Shown: positions 1 through 11,450, counted from the stretch's first letter. The stretch is DNA of 64,000 nt from a bacterium (GCA_029945725.1 JAQSDB010000008.1:124001-188000), one strand, 5' to 3'. Translations and numbers: made by a program. Notes: generated by a model from the sequence alone, not told the origin.

Positions 1-358
1 CCAGCGATTCGGCGCCGACTTGAACGCCGGGAGATCGCGCCGCAGATCAAAAAGATGAAACATGAAACGCTCCGCACACACGCCCGCCCGGGCCGGCGCC
101 GTGTTGGTGACGATACAGGAGATCATCAAAAACCGTGGACCCTGCCGGGTCAGAAACAGCCAGCGGCGAGGCCGGCAGCAACAGGGGATAAACCAGCGAG
201 GGCATCCATCGCAAGCGGACCAGAATCACAGCCTGCTCCGTGCACCGGCCCGAAGCAGATTCCTGCCCCCTGAAAACGCGCCGACTTTAACAAAGTATCC
301 CGGCAACGTGCCCCGATGGAGATATTAAATTTTGGTCATATCAGGCGGCTGCCGGCAC

Positions 359-1579
359 TCAGTCGCGCCGCAGTTTTTCTGATACCGCAATCGGGTTGGG
401 GTAATTGAACACCACGATATAAGAGGAAATCACAAAGGTCAGGATCGCCGTGGCCTCAATCACGTGCGCCGCCTCGCGCCCGATGAGGCCGCTGGCCAGC
501 GCCATGAAGGCAATCAGCAGGGAAAACTCGCTGATCTGGCCGAGACGAAAACCGACATCCCAGGCCAGCCCCGGACCTTCACTGAAGCGCGCCAGCAACA
601 GGCGGAACACCACCGGCTTCACCGCCACCACCAGCAGCGCCAGCACCAGCGAGGGCAGCCAGATACTGTGCAGCAGACGGGAATCAAAACCGGCGCCGAG
701 CGCAAAGAAAAACAGGATGAGAAAGAAATCACGCAGGGGCCGCAGATTGAGGGCGAGGTATTGCGAAACAGGGTGACTGGCCAGGGTGATGCCGGCGATG
801 AAAGCCCCGGTTTCCGCAGACAGTCCGAACACATGGGCCAGCTGCGCCACGCCGAGACACCAGCCGATGGTCATCAGGAACAGGTATTCGTGAAAGCGGT
901 CAAAGCGCGAGTACAGCGGGATCATCAGATAACGCACGGCCAGCCAGGCGCCCAGCACCAGCAACGGCAGGCCGCCGACGATGCGCAGCAGCATGAGGCC
1001 GCTGGCACCGCCACTGGCCATGGCGGCCAGCGCAATCAGGATGAAGAGTGCAATAAAGTCCTGCAGCAGGAGCAGGCCTATCATCAGCTCGCCCATGTGC
1101 TTGTGATGCAGCACGGTGGTCGGCAGCAGCTTGAGCCCGATGATGGTGCTGGAGTTGATCAGGGCGAGGCCGACCACCAGGCATTCGCGCCCGCTAAAAC
1201 CGAACAGTGCCGCCACGCCATAACCGAGAGCAAAAAACAGCAGGCTGGAAAGCAGCGTCACCCACGAGGCCTTGCGCAATACCGCCAGCAGGGCGGCAGG
1301 CTGCATGTCCAGCCCCAGCAGGAAAAGCAGGAACATGATGCCGACCGAGGCCATTTGCTGCAGGGCTCCCACATCCGTGACCAGGGCGAAACCGTAGGGA
1401 CCGATCAGTGCACCGAGGACGATATAGGCCATCAGCAGCGGCTGACGCGTATAGAGCGCCAGCGTGGCGAGCACCGCCGCGCCGGCAAAGATCAGGAAAA
1501 AGGCAAAAGACAGTGATTCCACAACAAGCTCCTGCACCAGACGACGGATGCCCTGGCTCAAACAATCACGGTAAAACAT
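359..1579 (-). CDS. Kef-type cation:proton antiporter (CPA2 family membrane domain, no RCK/TrkA-N domain visible)
   Basis: 406-aa hydrophobic ORF; LGALIGPYGFALV, GLDMQ and ALINSSTIIGLKLL motifs typical of CPA2 exchangers. Confidence 0.85.
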   Translation of the reverse strand: MFYRDCLSQGIRRLVQELVVESLSFAFFLIFAGAAVLATLALYTRQPLLMAYIVLGALIGPYGFALVTDVGALQQMASVGIMFLLFLLGLDMQPAALLAVLRKASWVTLLSSLLFFALGYGVAALFGFSGRECLVVGLALINSSTIIGLKLLPTTVLHHKHMGELMIGLLLLQDFIALFILIALAAMASGGASGLMLLRIVGGLPLLVLGAWLAVRYLMIPLYSRFDRFHEYLFLMTIGWCLGVAQLAHVFGLSAETGAFIAGITLASHPVSQYLALNLRPLRDFFLILFFFALGAGFDSRLLHSIWLPSLVLALLVVAVKPVVFRLLLARFSEGPGLAWDVGFRLGQISEFSLLIAFMALASGLIGREAAHVIEATAILTFVISSYIVVFNYPNPIAVSEKLRRD

Positions 1580-1810
1580 CCCTGATCATGCCATCCGGAC
1601 CAGACAAGCCGGACCGGATCATCCTGCCCGGATGGCCTCCCGTTTCCAACGTCTTTGTAGCGCCGCCGGACCGGTCCGCGGGTACCCGCACCGGTCTTGC
1701 CTGCAAGCATGGCCGGCTTCCGACAAACACGGCATAATCGGCCGGCCGCAATGCCGGCAAGTACTGAAGAAAACCGGATATAACAACGAGAATAAAAAAG
1801 AGGACTCACC

Positions 1811-2314
1811 ATGCGCCTTCAGGGATCGACACTTGCCGCACTGCTTGTCAGCCTCCTTGCAACCCTGCTCCCCGCTCATGCTGCCGCCGGCCCCCTGGAT
1901 CCGAAGATCATACCGGCCCTGCTCTTCTCGGCCGGCCGCGTCGACAGTCGCAATGACGCCTCGGGGGTTGGCAACGGCTTCTTCCTGGATGCCAACTACA
2001 CGCGCACCTTTCTCAACGGGGGGGTGAGCTACAAGAATTTCGGCCTCAAGGATGATCTCGCCAACGTCTATGTCGGTGTGGGCATCTCCAACATCCTGCA
2101 ATTGCAGGCGGGCCTGAGCACCCAGGGCGGCCTGGTCACGCGCGTACGCCATGACCTCAACCTGCCCTCCCTGTATGACTTTTTCACCGGCACCAAACGC
2201 AACCGTTACAACACCAGTCTGGGTACGCGCATGACGCTGACCTTCGCCCTTGAGCACTACCAGAACGATGATCGCCAGGACAACTTCCATATCGGCGCGG
2301 GCCTGCTTTATTAA
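1811..2314 (+). CDS. Hypothetical secreted/outer-membrane protein
   Basis: Signal peptide (LVSLLATLLPAHAAA) and alternating aromatic beta-strand-like pattern; no family recognised. Confidence 0.6.
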   Translation: MRLQGSTLAALLVSLLATLLPAHAAAGPLDPKIIPALLFSAGRVDSRNDASGVGNGFFLDANYTRTFLNGGVSYKNFGLKDDLANVYVGVGISNILQLQAGLSTQGGLVTRVRHDLNLPSLYDFFTGTKRNRYNTSLGTRMTLTFALEHYQNDDRQDNFHIGAGLLY

Positions 2315-2333
2315 ACCGGCCTGAAAAAGACTT

Positions 2334-3467
2334 GTGAACCCGGGGGCGCCTTGCCCCCGGCCTGTTGCACCGCCCTGTCACTCCCCCGTCATCAAACTGT
2401 CGTCCAATTGCCGCTCGGGTCTTTCCCGGGACCGAGAGGATGACATCCTGAACACCACCAGCTTTCCTGAACTGCTCGCCCTCGAGGCGCTGCTCAAGCG
2501 CGGTCGTCCGCACCTGCGCGCCGAGGTTGTCACCTGCATCAACGTCAATGGCAGTGAGTTGCCCATCTGGTGCCTGGAGGCTGGCACCACGGACATTCGT
2601 GCGCCTGCGATCGGTTTTTTCGGCGGCGTGCACGGCATGGAGCGCATCGGCACCCAGGTACTGATTGCCTATCTGCACACCCTGATCGAGCGCCTGAAAT
2701 GGGACAGCAATTTTTCACGCCTGCTGGAAAATGTGCGGCTGGTGTTCATGCCCATGGTGAATCCGGGTGGCCTCATGCTCAGCACCCGCTCCAATCCGGA
2801 CGGCGTCGACCTGATGCGCAGTGCACCTGTCGATGCACAAGGCAGCGTACCGCTGCTCGCCGGCGGTCATCGCCTGAGCCGGCACATTCCCTGGTATCGC
2901 GGCCGTGTTGAAGACGATCTGCCGCCGGAGGCCGCCGCCCTGTTTGAAATCGTGCGCGCACGCCTGCATCCGCACCCCTTTTCCATCGCCATGGATTGCC
3001 ACTCCGGCTTTGGTTTCCGCGACCGCATCTGGTTTCCCTATGCGCGCAGCACGGAACCCGCACCCAACCTGCCGGAAGCCTTTGCCGTGCGTGCGCTGTT
3101 CAATCGCACCTACCCCAATCACAGCTTTTACCTGATGGAGCCGCAATCGCTGAGCTACACCACACATGGTGACCTCTGGGATTTCCTCTACGACGAATTC
3201 CAGCAGCGCCGGCCCGGTGTGTTCCTGCCGTTTACGCTGGAAATGGGATCATGGCTGTGGGTGAAAAAAAACCCGCGCCAGTTTTTTTCCTGGTTCGGGC
3301 ATTTCAATCCGATTCTGCCGCACCGCCTTGAACGCGTGCTGCGCCGTCATCTCACCCTGTTTGATTTCCTGATTGCCGCCACCGCGTCGTATCAGGAATG
3401 GATGCCCACCGGCATGACCCGGGAAGCCTACCGGCGCGAAGCCATGAAGCGCTGGTTCGGGGCATGA
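2334..3467 (+). CDS. M14-like zinc carboxypeptidase family protein
   Basis: GGVHGMERIG, MVNPGG and MDCHSGFG motifs; start codon uncertain (GTG 2334 or a non-canonical start near 2448). Confidence 0.72.
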   Translation: MNPGAPCPRPVAPPCHSPVIKLSSNCRSGLSRDREDDILNTTSFPELLALEALLKRGRPHLRAEVVTCINVNGSELPIWCLEAGTTDIRAPAIGFFGGVHGMERIGTQVLIAYLHTLIERLKWDSNFSRLLENVRLVFMPMVNPGGLMLSTRSNPDGVDLMRSAPVDAQGSVPLLAGGHRLSRHIPWYRGRVEDDLPPEAAALFEIVRARLHPHPFSIAMDCHSGFGFRDRIWFPYARSTEPAPNLPEAFAVRALFNRTYPNHSFYLMEPQSLSYTTHGDLWDFLYDEFQQRRPGVFLPFTLEMGSWLWVKKNPRQFFSWFGHFNPILPHRLERVLRRHLTLFDFLIAATASYQEWMPTGMTREAYRREAMKRWFGA

Positions 3468-3501
3468 GCCAGCGCCGGAAATAACCGGCAGAACGACAAA
3501 T

Positions 3502-3528
3502 AAAAAGGCCGCTTTCGCGGCCTTTTTT
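3502..3528. terminator. Bidirectional intrinsic terminator between convergent genes
   Basis: AAAAAGGCCGC-TTTC-GCGGCCTTTTTT. Confidence 0.85.
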
Positions 3529-3529
3529 C

Positions 3530-5749
3530 TCAGGGGCAGCCCGCATCGACCGGCAGTGGATTGCTGCCACAGACCGCGCCTGTACGAATCCAGTTGACGA
3601 TGGTGCTGTAATCCGCCAGACCGGATGGTGTGCTGGTATCTATCAGCAGACCGCCGCCGTGATTGAGGCTGCCGGGTTTGGTCAGCAAGCGGCTGTTTTC
3701 CGGATCCCGCAGGTCAACACGTGCCATGACCCGCTGATAAAGCTTCACGCCATTAGCATCCGTTTCATCCGACCAGTACACGGGAATACCGGCAATGCCC
3801 GTGCTCTTGTGGCAGGCAGTACAGCCGTAGGACGAAAACAAGGGCCTGACATCGTCGACAAACGTGAGCTCTGTCTGCAGTTTTGGCAGGCTGTTGTTCA
3901 CGGCGTAAACAACATGGGCGGTATTGCTGCCTTTGCTGTTGGTCACCGTCAGCGACAACTGCACGCTGCCGCTGGTAGGCGCGGTCAGTACCGGACGCGC
4001 AGTCCCGGCATTGGTCAGGGTGGCATCCAGTGGGCCACTGACAATGGCCCACGCATAGGTGCCGGCAAATGAACTGGCATTCCCGTCCAGCTGCACCGGA
4101 GATTTTACCGTACGGTCCGCACCCGGCCTTGCCACCGGCAATCCTGGCTGAATCACTTTGCCAGTGGCATCAAAAAGTGCCGGATCGGCAAGAAAAGCCG
4201 CCAGCAATGACGGCCCGCGTTCCGGTGCACTCCAGAAACTTTCAAAATTGCGCAGTGACATCGGCATGATGCCGCGCTGGTAGACATAGTCGATGATGCG
4301 ACTGCGGTTGCTGATGAATTTTTCGTAGGAAGAAAAATTAATGGCGTTGCCCAGGTTGCCCGTGCCGTCCACGCCCGGCTCATGACTGGCCGCCAGACCC
4401 TGCAGGGCGTGGCAGCCGGCACAATGCGGCCCTACCACTTCCCGGAACAGCTGGGACACGCCGGCAGGCCGGCCACTGCCTTCCTGCCAGCCGGCGGGCA
4501 CAAAATCATCCACAAAAGTTGCAGAGAGTCCGTTGTTGTAGCGCCCGGCCATCAGCTCGCGGGCAAAATCTGCCGACCACTTTCCCTGCGTGGTGGTGAT
4601 GTCGCGAGCCTTCATGGCCGTGAACGTGCCGGCGACATAGTCGTTGATGGTCCGCAGCCCCGGCTCCAGCTGCGCCCGGTGATAACCGTTCTGCAGGGAA
4701 TACTCGAGATGATCGACATCGATGAAATTAACTTTCGCCGAACGCAGGGACTGCGCCTGGAATTTCCTGTTTTCATCCAGCGGCAGCGTCTGGCCGCCAT
4801 GGCAGGCCCAGCACATGCCCGGCATGTGCTTGACGCCGCGACCATCCAGATCGGCCGAGGTAATGCGGTTCCCTTTCTTGTCGAAGGTGAAAAACTTGGC
4901 AATCATCATGCTGCCGTTCGGATCTGCCGGATCATCCTGGTTGGCAGGACTGAACTCGATGGCGTTACTCCCCTGGAAGTAGCGGGCATCGCCAGAAATC
5001 GCCGCATCCACATTCAACGGCCCGTAATTCGAACTGCTGCCCGGCTGCAGCGCCACCACATAATTATTGACGAAAACCGCAATTGAACCGTCGCCGTTCT
5101 TGCGTGCATACATGTCACGGCCGTAGCCGAGATCCTTGGCATCGCGGAAAGTGACGTGGCTGTCGACGCCGGCATCAAAACCGTTTTTCTGTTTCCAGGC
5201 AGCCAGCGTGGTGCGTGCACCGGCAGGATCGACAGCGGTGTAATACGCCGTTGCATAGTCTGCCGAACTGATACGGCTCACCGGCATGTCCAGCAGGGAA
5301 TGGCCGCTGCCGTCGGCGGTGCTTTGCGCCACCACCTGGTTACCCACCTGATTCTTGCGGCGCAGATAGACATAGCCCGTGGCCGGCAACACGGCCTGCA
5401 ACTCGATGCGCAGGCCACCGGCGTGCGCGAGCGTGACGGGGTACACCGGATTGCCGGCCGCCGTCGGGCTCGGGCCACCAGATGATGACCAGCTGCCATT
5501 CACGGTTTGCATGCTGCCGTCATCCCGCGTGATGACCAGCTTGTAAGTCCCCGACTGCGCAGGCGCGGGCGTGGCCACCACGACGTCATAATCACCGGCC
5601 GCCAGACTGGCCTGGGTATTCGGATAGGTCAGAAAGGAATCGGGGGAATCGGCAGGCACCGTTGCCCGCTCGACGACGGTGTCACCGTTGCCGACACAAC
5701 CCGCCAGCAATACAGCCATGCCCGCTGCAAGGAAAGTCCGGATAATCAT
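3530..5749 (-). CDS. Multi-c-heme (3x CXXCH) outer-membrane-type lipoprotein with PKD/Ig-like domain
   Basis: Lipobox LLAGC; CWACH, CAGCH and CTACH motifs; beta-sandwich region (ARPGADRTVKSPVQLDGNASS...) between hemes. Confidence 0.85.
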   Translation of the reverse strand: MIIRTFLAAGMAVLLAGCVGNGDTVVERATVPADSPDSFLTYPNTQASLAAGDYDVVVATPAPAQSGTYKLVITRDDGSMQTVNGSWSSSGGPSPTAAGNPVYPVTLAHAGGLRIELQAVLPATGYVYLRRKNQVGNQVVAQSTADGSGHSLLDMPVSRISSADYATAYYTAVDPAGARTTLAAWKQKNGFDAGVDSHVTFRDAKDLGYGRDMYARKNGDGSIAVFVNNYVVALQPGSSSNYGPLNVDAAISGDARYFQGSNAIEFSPANQDDPADPNGSMMIAKFFTFDKKGNRITSADLDGRGVKHMPGMCWACHGGQTLPLDENRKFQAQSLRSAKVNFIDVDHLEYSLQNGYHRAQLEPGLRTINDYVAGTFTAMKARDITTTQGKWSADFARELMAGRYNNGLSATFVDDFVPAGWQEGSGRPAGVSQLFREVVGPHCAGCHALQGLAASHEPGVDGTGNLGNAINFSSYEKFISNRSRIIDYVYQRGIMPMSLRNFESFWSAPERGPSLLAAFLADPALFDATGKVIQPGLPVARPGADRTVKSPVQLDGNASSFAGTYAWAIVSGPLDATLTNAGTARPVLTAPTSGSVQLSLTVTNSKGSNTAHVVYAVNNSLPKLQTELTFVDDVRPLFSSYGCTACHKSTGIAGIPVYWSDETDANGVKLYQRVMARVDLRDPENSRLLTKPGSLNHGGGLLIDTSTPSGLADYSTIVNWIRTGAVCGSNPLPVDAGCP

Positions 5750-5751
5750 GA

Positions 5752-6648
5752 TCAGAATCTCGCCAGCAGACCCAGACGCACAAGCAGGCGCTGGTAGTTG
5801 TTGTCACCCTTGGCATTCACATCGATACCCTGCACGGAAAAATCCGCCGAGAGCTTGTGACTGAAGGCATTATTAAGCCCGAGCGTTAACGCATGTGTGT
5901 CGGCCTTGAGACGGTACGCCAGCCAGCTGCCACAGAATTTTTCGTTAAAGGCCTCGTCGGTTTCCAGCGCATCGCTGGCCTTGATCAGGCCGAAAATATC
6001 GTTGGCCACGACGCCATTGCAAAACGAGACCTGGGCGGACGAAATGGTATCGCCATGCAGATAGCTGTAGGCGGCGTATGCACTCACATCATCGGTCAGC
6101 GCAAAATCGGCATTGATGAAAAGACGGGTGTGGGTGGTATCAAACACGGTGCCATCGGAACGTCGTTGCACACCTTCAATCCCGTAGGCCAGCGTGGTGC
6201 GGTCGTTGACGTGCTGTGAAGCAAATGCCTGCGCCGTGTAAACCATGCTGTCGCGCTGCTTAACGTCGTAATCATCAAGCTGGGCGGTGAGGTTGAGCTG
6301 GTAAACCGGCGCCGTGAATGTCACCACGGGTTGCCAGCGTCCCATGACCTGGCCACCGGCGCTGGCACGATTGAGCGTGGTGATTTCACGATAAGCTTCC
6401 CCCTCAACAAAACCGCGCACATTGAGGGCGGTGTTGAGGGTGGGCTCGGCGCTGAAAACCACCGCCAGACTGGCCAGCAGGCTTTCATCACTGAGGACAT
6501 CGCGGGTGCGCTCGGCACGACTGACATTACTGTCATAGGTCGTCGTTGCTTCCCCGTCGACCGCCCACTCTGCCCGCACATCAGTCGCCAGCACCAGCGC
6601 CAGCAACATGCCCCACGGGGCCCCTGGTTTCCTGAACAAAGACATCAT
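5752..6648 (-). CDS. Outer-membrane beta-barrel protein
   Basis: Signal peptide, alternating hydrophobic strands, C-terminal ...[10 protein letters not shown] ending in Phe as in OMPs; stop/start spacing indicates an operon. Confidence 0.72.
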   Translation of the reverse strand: MMSLFRKPGAPWGMLLALVLATDVRAEWAVDGEATTTYDSNVSRAERTRDVLSDESLLASLAVVFSAEPTLNTALNVRGFVEGEAYREITTLNRASAGGQVMGRWQPVVTFTAPVYQLNLTAQLDDYDVKQRDSMVYTAQAFASQHVNDRTTLAYGIEGVQRRSDGTVFDTTHTRLFINADFALTDDVSAYAAYSYLHGDTISSAQVSFCNGVVANDIFGLIKASDALETDEAFNEKFCGSWLAYRLKADTHALTLGLNNAFSHKLSADFSVQGIDVNAKGDNNYQRLLVRLGLLARF

Positions 6649-9600
6649 TGCGCCTGCTCCTTGCGGCGAAGAACGAGAATGGCCACTGCCAGTAACAGCA
6701 GGGTGTAAAGATCCAGCGCACCCCCGCTCTGGCTTTCCGTGGGTGCGGTAGCAGCAGCCACACTGCGCGACACGGCCGGTGCGGCTGTCACACGCACAAC
6801 ACCATTCACCTGGCCATCGGCGTCATTGGCACCACCGTCAGTAATAGTGAGCTGTATGCAGTCGTTACCGGCGATGAGGCCGGGCAGATAAGCCGCATCC
6901 TGCGGTGCCGGACACTGGCCGTTCACGCGTTGCGCAGAACGTATGTCGTCACCACCGGTAAAGGCGAAACCGATCCAGCGGTTAGCCGCAGAAAGCTCCC
7001 GCCACTGTGCGCCGGCTGGCAGTGCCACCGGCAAGGGCAAAACCACATGCGCCGTTCCGTTGAGGGCGGACAAGCCGCTCACTTCGAAATCATAAATGGC
7101 ACCAATGGCAGCATCATCGGCGTCCACAATCACCGTACTGCCGATCGCCACCTGCGTCTCGAAAATCTGGATGCCGGCTTGCGGGGTTTGCGCCGATTGC
7201 GCAGCAATGGCGAAGCGGCCGGCGCTCATGTGCAGGCCACTGTCTGCCACTGCCATCAGCAAACGCGTACTGCCTGACCCCATGCGCAGCAAAATGGATT
7301 CGGGCGACTCGCCGCCAAACGCTTCGAGATAATCCAGCAAGCCGTTGCCGTTGCTGTCGACATTGCCCTCGGTACTGTCCGGCACGCCGTCACCGTCGGT
7401 ATCTGCGGCCGTGAGCACGGGCGCACTGCCGTCAAGCAGCGACAGGGTGATGTCACGAGTGATCTGGCGGCTGCCGTCCGACACCGTCACCGCCAGGGCA
7501 TAAACACCGGCGGCAAGCCCCGAAGGATCACTGATCACTACCTGGCAACCCGAGACCGTTACCGGTGTCAGCGCGCCGGTATTCCAGCCGCTGCACACTG
7601 GCGTGGTGCCATTGGGATCGCTCACCCACGCATTCACGCTGATGGCGCCATCCTGGCGATAAACTACCTGGCGGATTTCGCTGTTCTGGGATACCTGCAG
7701 CGAGACCACCACCGGTGCAGCGGCAAAGTGCGTGATCAGGATCCGGTGCGTGGTGCTGCTGCCGAGCGCGGCCGACCCCGTCAGGCCGGGAAGCAGCGCC
7801 AGCAGCATCGTCTTGTCTGCCGCCACGCCGGTGTTGGCCAGCGTCACCGGAATGTATTTCAGGGTTTCACCGTTGTTGAAAACAACCGCCGTGGAAGGCA
7901 CGGTGTAATCCGTCGCCGTGACGCCGCTGACACTGAAGTTCACGGTAACCGGATAGGTCGGCGACAGGCCGTTGAGACGCACCGGCACACTCACCAGTTG
8001 CCCGGGCCCGGCGACTTCACTGCCGCCCATGGTCACGAGCGGTCGCACGATGACGGTCTGGGTCGTGGTGGCGACATGGGCAACCATGTCGGCAGAAACC
8101 CACGGCGTGCTCCACGTCACCGTGTGCTGCCCCGGACGGAAGGGACTGCCCGGATCATGGCTCAGCGTCAGGGCTCCAGCGGGGCCGGTGGCTGATGCCG
8201 TCAGCGTCACGGGCGTGTAATAGCCCGTCGCCGTGGTGACGATATCGCCATTGGTGACAATGACCGGATTGCTCAGCGCATAGCAGGTGATCGAACCGCC
8301 ACAGGCAAGATACTCGTTCAGGTTCGTTATGCCGTTGCCATTGAGGTCGCCGCCGGCATCAGCCGCATCAAACGGATTCAGGCCATTGGCGATTTCCACC
8401 GTATCGGGAATGCCGTCGTTGTCGTCATCGCTGTCGCAGGCATCACCGAGACCATCCTTGTCGTTGTCAGCCTGTGCAAGCGCCGGAGGAATGATCGGAT
8501 TGGCAACGGTGGGGCAGTTGTCGTGATAATCGGCAATGCCGTCACCGTCCTGGTCAAGCTTCACCACCGTCAGCGTGAAGCTGGTTGATGCAGGCAGCGC
8601 GCCATTCTCGCCACCATCGTTAACGCGCACGGTAACGGGGTAACTGCCGCTCGAATCCTTTGGCGGTGCCATGTGCAGCAGGCCGGTGTTGCTGATCGTG
8701 ACCCAGGCCGGGCCGGTAGTGACCTTCCAGGCCAGCGCGGTACCGTCGTTGGCATCATCCGGATCGTTCACGTTCACCTGCAAGTCCTGGGTTTGCAGCT
8801 CGGTGATGGAACCGCTGCTGATGCTGCCGATAAGGGGCGCATCGTTCACCGGTGTGATGGCAATGGTGAAGGACTGGGTAGCCGTGAGCGCACCGGTGCC
8901 GTTGTCCTGCACCAGCACCACAACATTGACGGAAGCGTTCGAGTTCAGCGGCGGCGTCCAGCTGATCACGCCGGTAGACGAATTGATCGTCATGCCGCTG
9001 GGCCGTTGCGAAAATCCGTAGGTCAGTGTGTCGCCATCCACATCGGTGGCATTCACGTCATAGCTGTAGGCCGTGTCTTCCGTGAGCGTGGTCACGGGAG
9101 TCGATACAATCACGGGCGCATCGTTGACCGGCGTAATGCTGATCGTGAAAGACTGGTTGACCGTGTTGGTACCGTCGCTCACGGCCACCACCACATTCAC
9201 AGCGGCGTTGGAGTCCTGTGGCGGCATCCAGTTGATCACGCCGGTGCCGGCATTGATGGTCATGCCGGCAGGTTTGGTGGTCAGGCTGTAGGTCAGTGTC
9301 TGGCCTTCGGGATCACTGGCATTGACGTCGTAAACGTAGGCCGTGTCTTCCAGCAGGGTCGTCACGGCAGTGGTTGATATCACTGGCGCATCATTGTTGG
9401 CACTCACCGTAATGGTAAAGCTGTGCGGCACATTGTTGGTGCCGTCACTGACCTGCACCGTGACATTCGCGGTGTAGTTGCTCAGGGCTTCAGGCGGCAT
9501 CCAGCTGATCACGCCCGTCGTCGCATCAATCGTCATGCCGGCGGGACTGGCGGTCAGGCTGTAAGACAGCGCGCCGCCTTCAGGGTCGGTCGCGTTGACA

Positions 9601-11450
9601 TCGTAGGAGTAGGCAAGCGACTCCGCGGCGCTGGTGACATCAACCGAGGTGAACACGGGAGGATCATTGGAGCTGCTCACCGTGATCGTGAAACTGTGGG
9701 CGACATTGTTGGTGCCATCACTGACCTGCACCGTGACATTCGCGGTGTAATTGCTCCCGGCCTGGGGTGGCGACCAGCTGATCACGCCCGTCGTTGCGTC
9801 TATCGTCATGCCGGCGGGATTGGCAGTCAGGCTGTAAGTCAGCGCCTGGCTTTCCGGGTCGGTGGCATTCACGTCATAGCTGTAGGGCACCAGCTCGGCC
9901 GCCGTGGTGACATCCACGGAACTGAAACTCGGCGCATCATTATTGGCGCTCACCGTGATGGTGAAGCTTTGCGTGACCGTGTTGCTGCCATCGCTGATTT
10001 GTACCGTGACATTCGCGCTGTAGTTGCTCAGCGCTTCGGGAGGTGTCCAGTTGATCACGCCCGTCGTCGCATCAATCGTCATGCCCGCAGGATTGGCGGT
10101 CAGGCTGTAGGTAATGGCGGTGCCTTCCGGGTCGGTGGCATCAACGTCGTAGCTGTAGGCCACACTCTCCGTCGCCGTGGTATGGCCGACGGCAGAGGTC
10201 GTAAAAACGGGCGCATTGTTGCTCGCGGTCACGGTGACCGTGAACGACTGTGTGGCGGACTTGTTGTTGGGAACCCCGTTCTCGCTGCCGTTGTCCAGCA
10301 CCTGCACCGTGACATTGGCGGTGTAGTTGCCGGTGGCCTGCGGCGGTGTCCAGCTGATGACGCCGGTGCTGGGATCAATGCTCATGCCGGCAGGAAAAAC
10401 CGTCAGGCTGTACGTCAGGGTATCGCTTTCGATATCGCTGGCATTCACGTCATAGCTGTAGGCGACGGACTCCGTGGCGGTGGTGACAGCCGACGAAGAA
10501 ATAGCGGGCGCATCATTCACCGGCGTCACCGTGACGCTCATGGGATAGTCGCTGGTGGTGGTGCCGTCATCAACGCGCACCGTAAACGGATAAATCGTAT
10601 TGGACTTGGGCGAATCCGGCGTGCTTGCCGCCGTCCAGCCGATGATGCCCGAGTTGATGGCCATGCCCGTCGGCGCGCCTATCAGCTGGTAGGTCGTGAC
10701 ACCGCCCGTGGTGTTGACGGTGATGCTGAAGTCCAGTTTTTCGGAGCGCGTGGTGAAACCACTGGTGCCAGTGACCGCCGGACAGGCCGGTGTTGTGAAG
10801 GTATTGTCGCCACCGTTGGTGGTGTTGACGGAATTGGTGCCGCGAGCACGGAAATGATAGGTCGTCTCGCAGGAAAGGCCGCTGATACCGCTACTGATGC
10901 CGACCGCAGAAACACCGCCACCAGTACCCGTGGTGGTCAGCGTGCCGGTGGTCGAGCCATAGCCTGTTGTGGTGCCGTACTGGAAGACATAGCTGGCATC
11001 GGCACCGTTGTCGTTCACCGAGGCCGCGAGCGTGGCGGAATACTTGCCGACGGAAGATGCGCTGCCGGTGGTGACATCCGGAGCAGCGGAGTTCAGCTTG
11101 CCGCCGTCTATCCAGGATTGCAGCAGAGTCTTTTCCGTACTGTTGAGGGGAACAATGGCGTTCTGCGCATTGTTGTAGGGCATGGCATCGGCCTGGACAT
11201 AGGTGTTGGCGATGTCACCGCTGGTATTGGCCACGGCATAGGTATTGAAGTCATACCCCACCGGCGCGCTGTTGCGGCTGGCACCGCTCAGCGCCGTACT
11301 GTGACAGCTAGTGCACGCACGCACGGAGTTGCTATTGAAGATGTTGGCCTGCACGCCCCCCGTGCCGCTGTAGGTCACCGTCGCCAGTGCCGGCACCGCC
11401 ACACAAAGCCACAACACCCCCATGGCCTGCGTCAAAAAACGGAATGGCAT
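6645..11450 (-). CDS. Giant repeat surface protein: CXXCH N-terminal domain, cadherin/Ig-like tandem repeats, TSP3 Ca-binding repeats, choice-of-anchor-U-like region, C-terminal sorting-like tail
   Basis: Start ATG 11450 with GGAGGGAACCGTT upstream; signal peptide [32 protein letters not shown]...[14 protein letters not shown] repeats; [38 protein letters not shown] tail. Confidence 0.88.
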   Translation of the reverse strand: MPFRFLTQAMGVLWLCVAVPALATVTYSGTGGVQANIFNSNSVRACTSCHSTALSGASRNSAPVGYDFNTYAVANTSGDIANTYVQADAMPYNNAQNAIVPLNSTEKTLLQSWIDGGKLNSAAPDVTTGSASSVGKYSATLAASVNDNGADASYVFQYGTTTGYGSTTGTLTTTGTGGGVSAVGISSGISGLSCETTYHFRARGTNSVNTTNGGDNTFTTPACPAVTGTSGFTTRSEKLDFSITVNTTGGVTTYQLIGAPTGMAINSGIIGWTAASTPDSPKSNTIYPFTVRVDDGTTTSDYPMSVTVTPVNDAPAISSSAVTTATESVAYSYDVNASDIESDTLTYSLTVFPAGMSIDPSTGVISWTPPQATGNYTANVTVQVLDNGSENGVPNNKSATQSFTVTVTASNNAPVFTTSAVGHTTATESVAYSYDVDATDPEGTAITYSLTANPAGMTIDATTGVINWTPPEALSNYSANVTVQISDGSNTVTQSFTITVSANNDAPSFSSVDVTTAAELVPYSYDVNATDPESQALTYSLTANPAGMTIDATTGVISWSPPQAGSNYTANVTVQVSDGTNNVAHSFTITVSSSNDPPVFTSVDVTSAAESLAYSYDVNATDPEGGALSYSLTASPAGMTIDATTGVISWMPPEALSNYTANVTVQVSDGTNNVPHSFTITVSANNDAPVISTTAVTTLLEDTAYVYDVNASDPEGQTLTYSLTTKPAGMTINAGTGVINWMPPQDSNAAVNVVVAVSDGTNTVNQSFTISITPVNDAPVIVSTPVTTLTEDTAYSYDVNATDVDGDTLTYGFSQRPSGMTINSSTGVISWTPPLNSNASVNVVVLVQDNGTGALTATQSFTIAITPVNDAPLIGSISSGSITELQTQDLQVNVNDPDDANDGTALAWKVTTGPAWVTISNTGLLHMAPPKDSSGSYPVTVRVNDGGENGALPASTSFTLTVVKLDQDGDGIADYHDNCPTVANPIIPPALAQADNDKDGLGDACDSDDDNDGIPDTVEIANGLNPFDAADAGGDLNGNGITNLNEYLACGGSITCYALSNPVIVTNGDIVTTATGYYTPVTLTASATGPAGALTLSHDPGSPFRPGQHTVTWSTPWVSADMVAHVATTTQTVIVRPLVTMGGSEVAGPGQLVSVPVRLNGLSPTYPVTVNFSVSGVTATDYTVPSTAVVFNNGETLKYIPVTLANTGVAADKTMLLALLPGLTGSAALGSSTTHRILITHFAAAPVVVSLQVSQNSEIRQVVYRQDGAISVNAWVSDPNGTTPVCSGWNTGALTPVTVSGCQVVISDPSGLAAGVYALAVTVSDGSRQITRDITLSLLDGSAPVLTAADTDGDGVPDSTEGNVDSNGNGLLDYLEAFGGESPESILLRMGSGSTRLLMAVADSGLHMSAGRFAIAAQSAQTPQAGIQIFETQVAIGSTVIVDADDAAIGAIYDFEVSGLSALNGTAHVVLPLPVALPAGAQWRELSAANRWIGFAFTGGDDIRSAQRVNGQCPAPQDAAYLPGLIAGNDCIQLTITDGGANDADGQVNGVVRVTAAPAVSRSVAAATAPTESQSGGALDLYTLLLLAVAILVLRRKEQAQ
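8842..10513 (-). repeat. Tandem cadherin/Ig-like coding repeats, period ~270-297 bp
   Basis: Landmark (G)CATC(A/G)TT recurs at 8842, 9121, 9391, 9664, 9937, 10216 and 10513; two consecutive intervals are exactly 273 bp (91 codons). Confidence 0.9.

Noticed and set aside
464-1516. 350-aa plus-strand ORF
   Set aside because: Antisense to the Kef-type antiporter; Gln/His-rich shadow composition.
1590-1636. GCCATCCGG...CCGGATGGC inverted repeat upstream of 1811
   Set aside because: Only 9-bp arms with a long, GC-rich spacer and no U-tract; insufficient to call a regulatory element.
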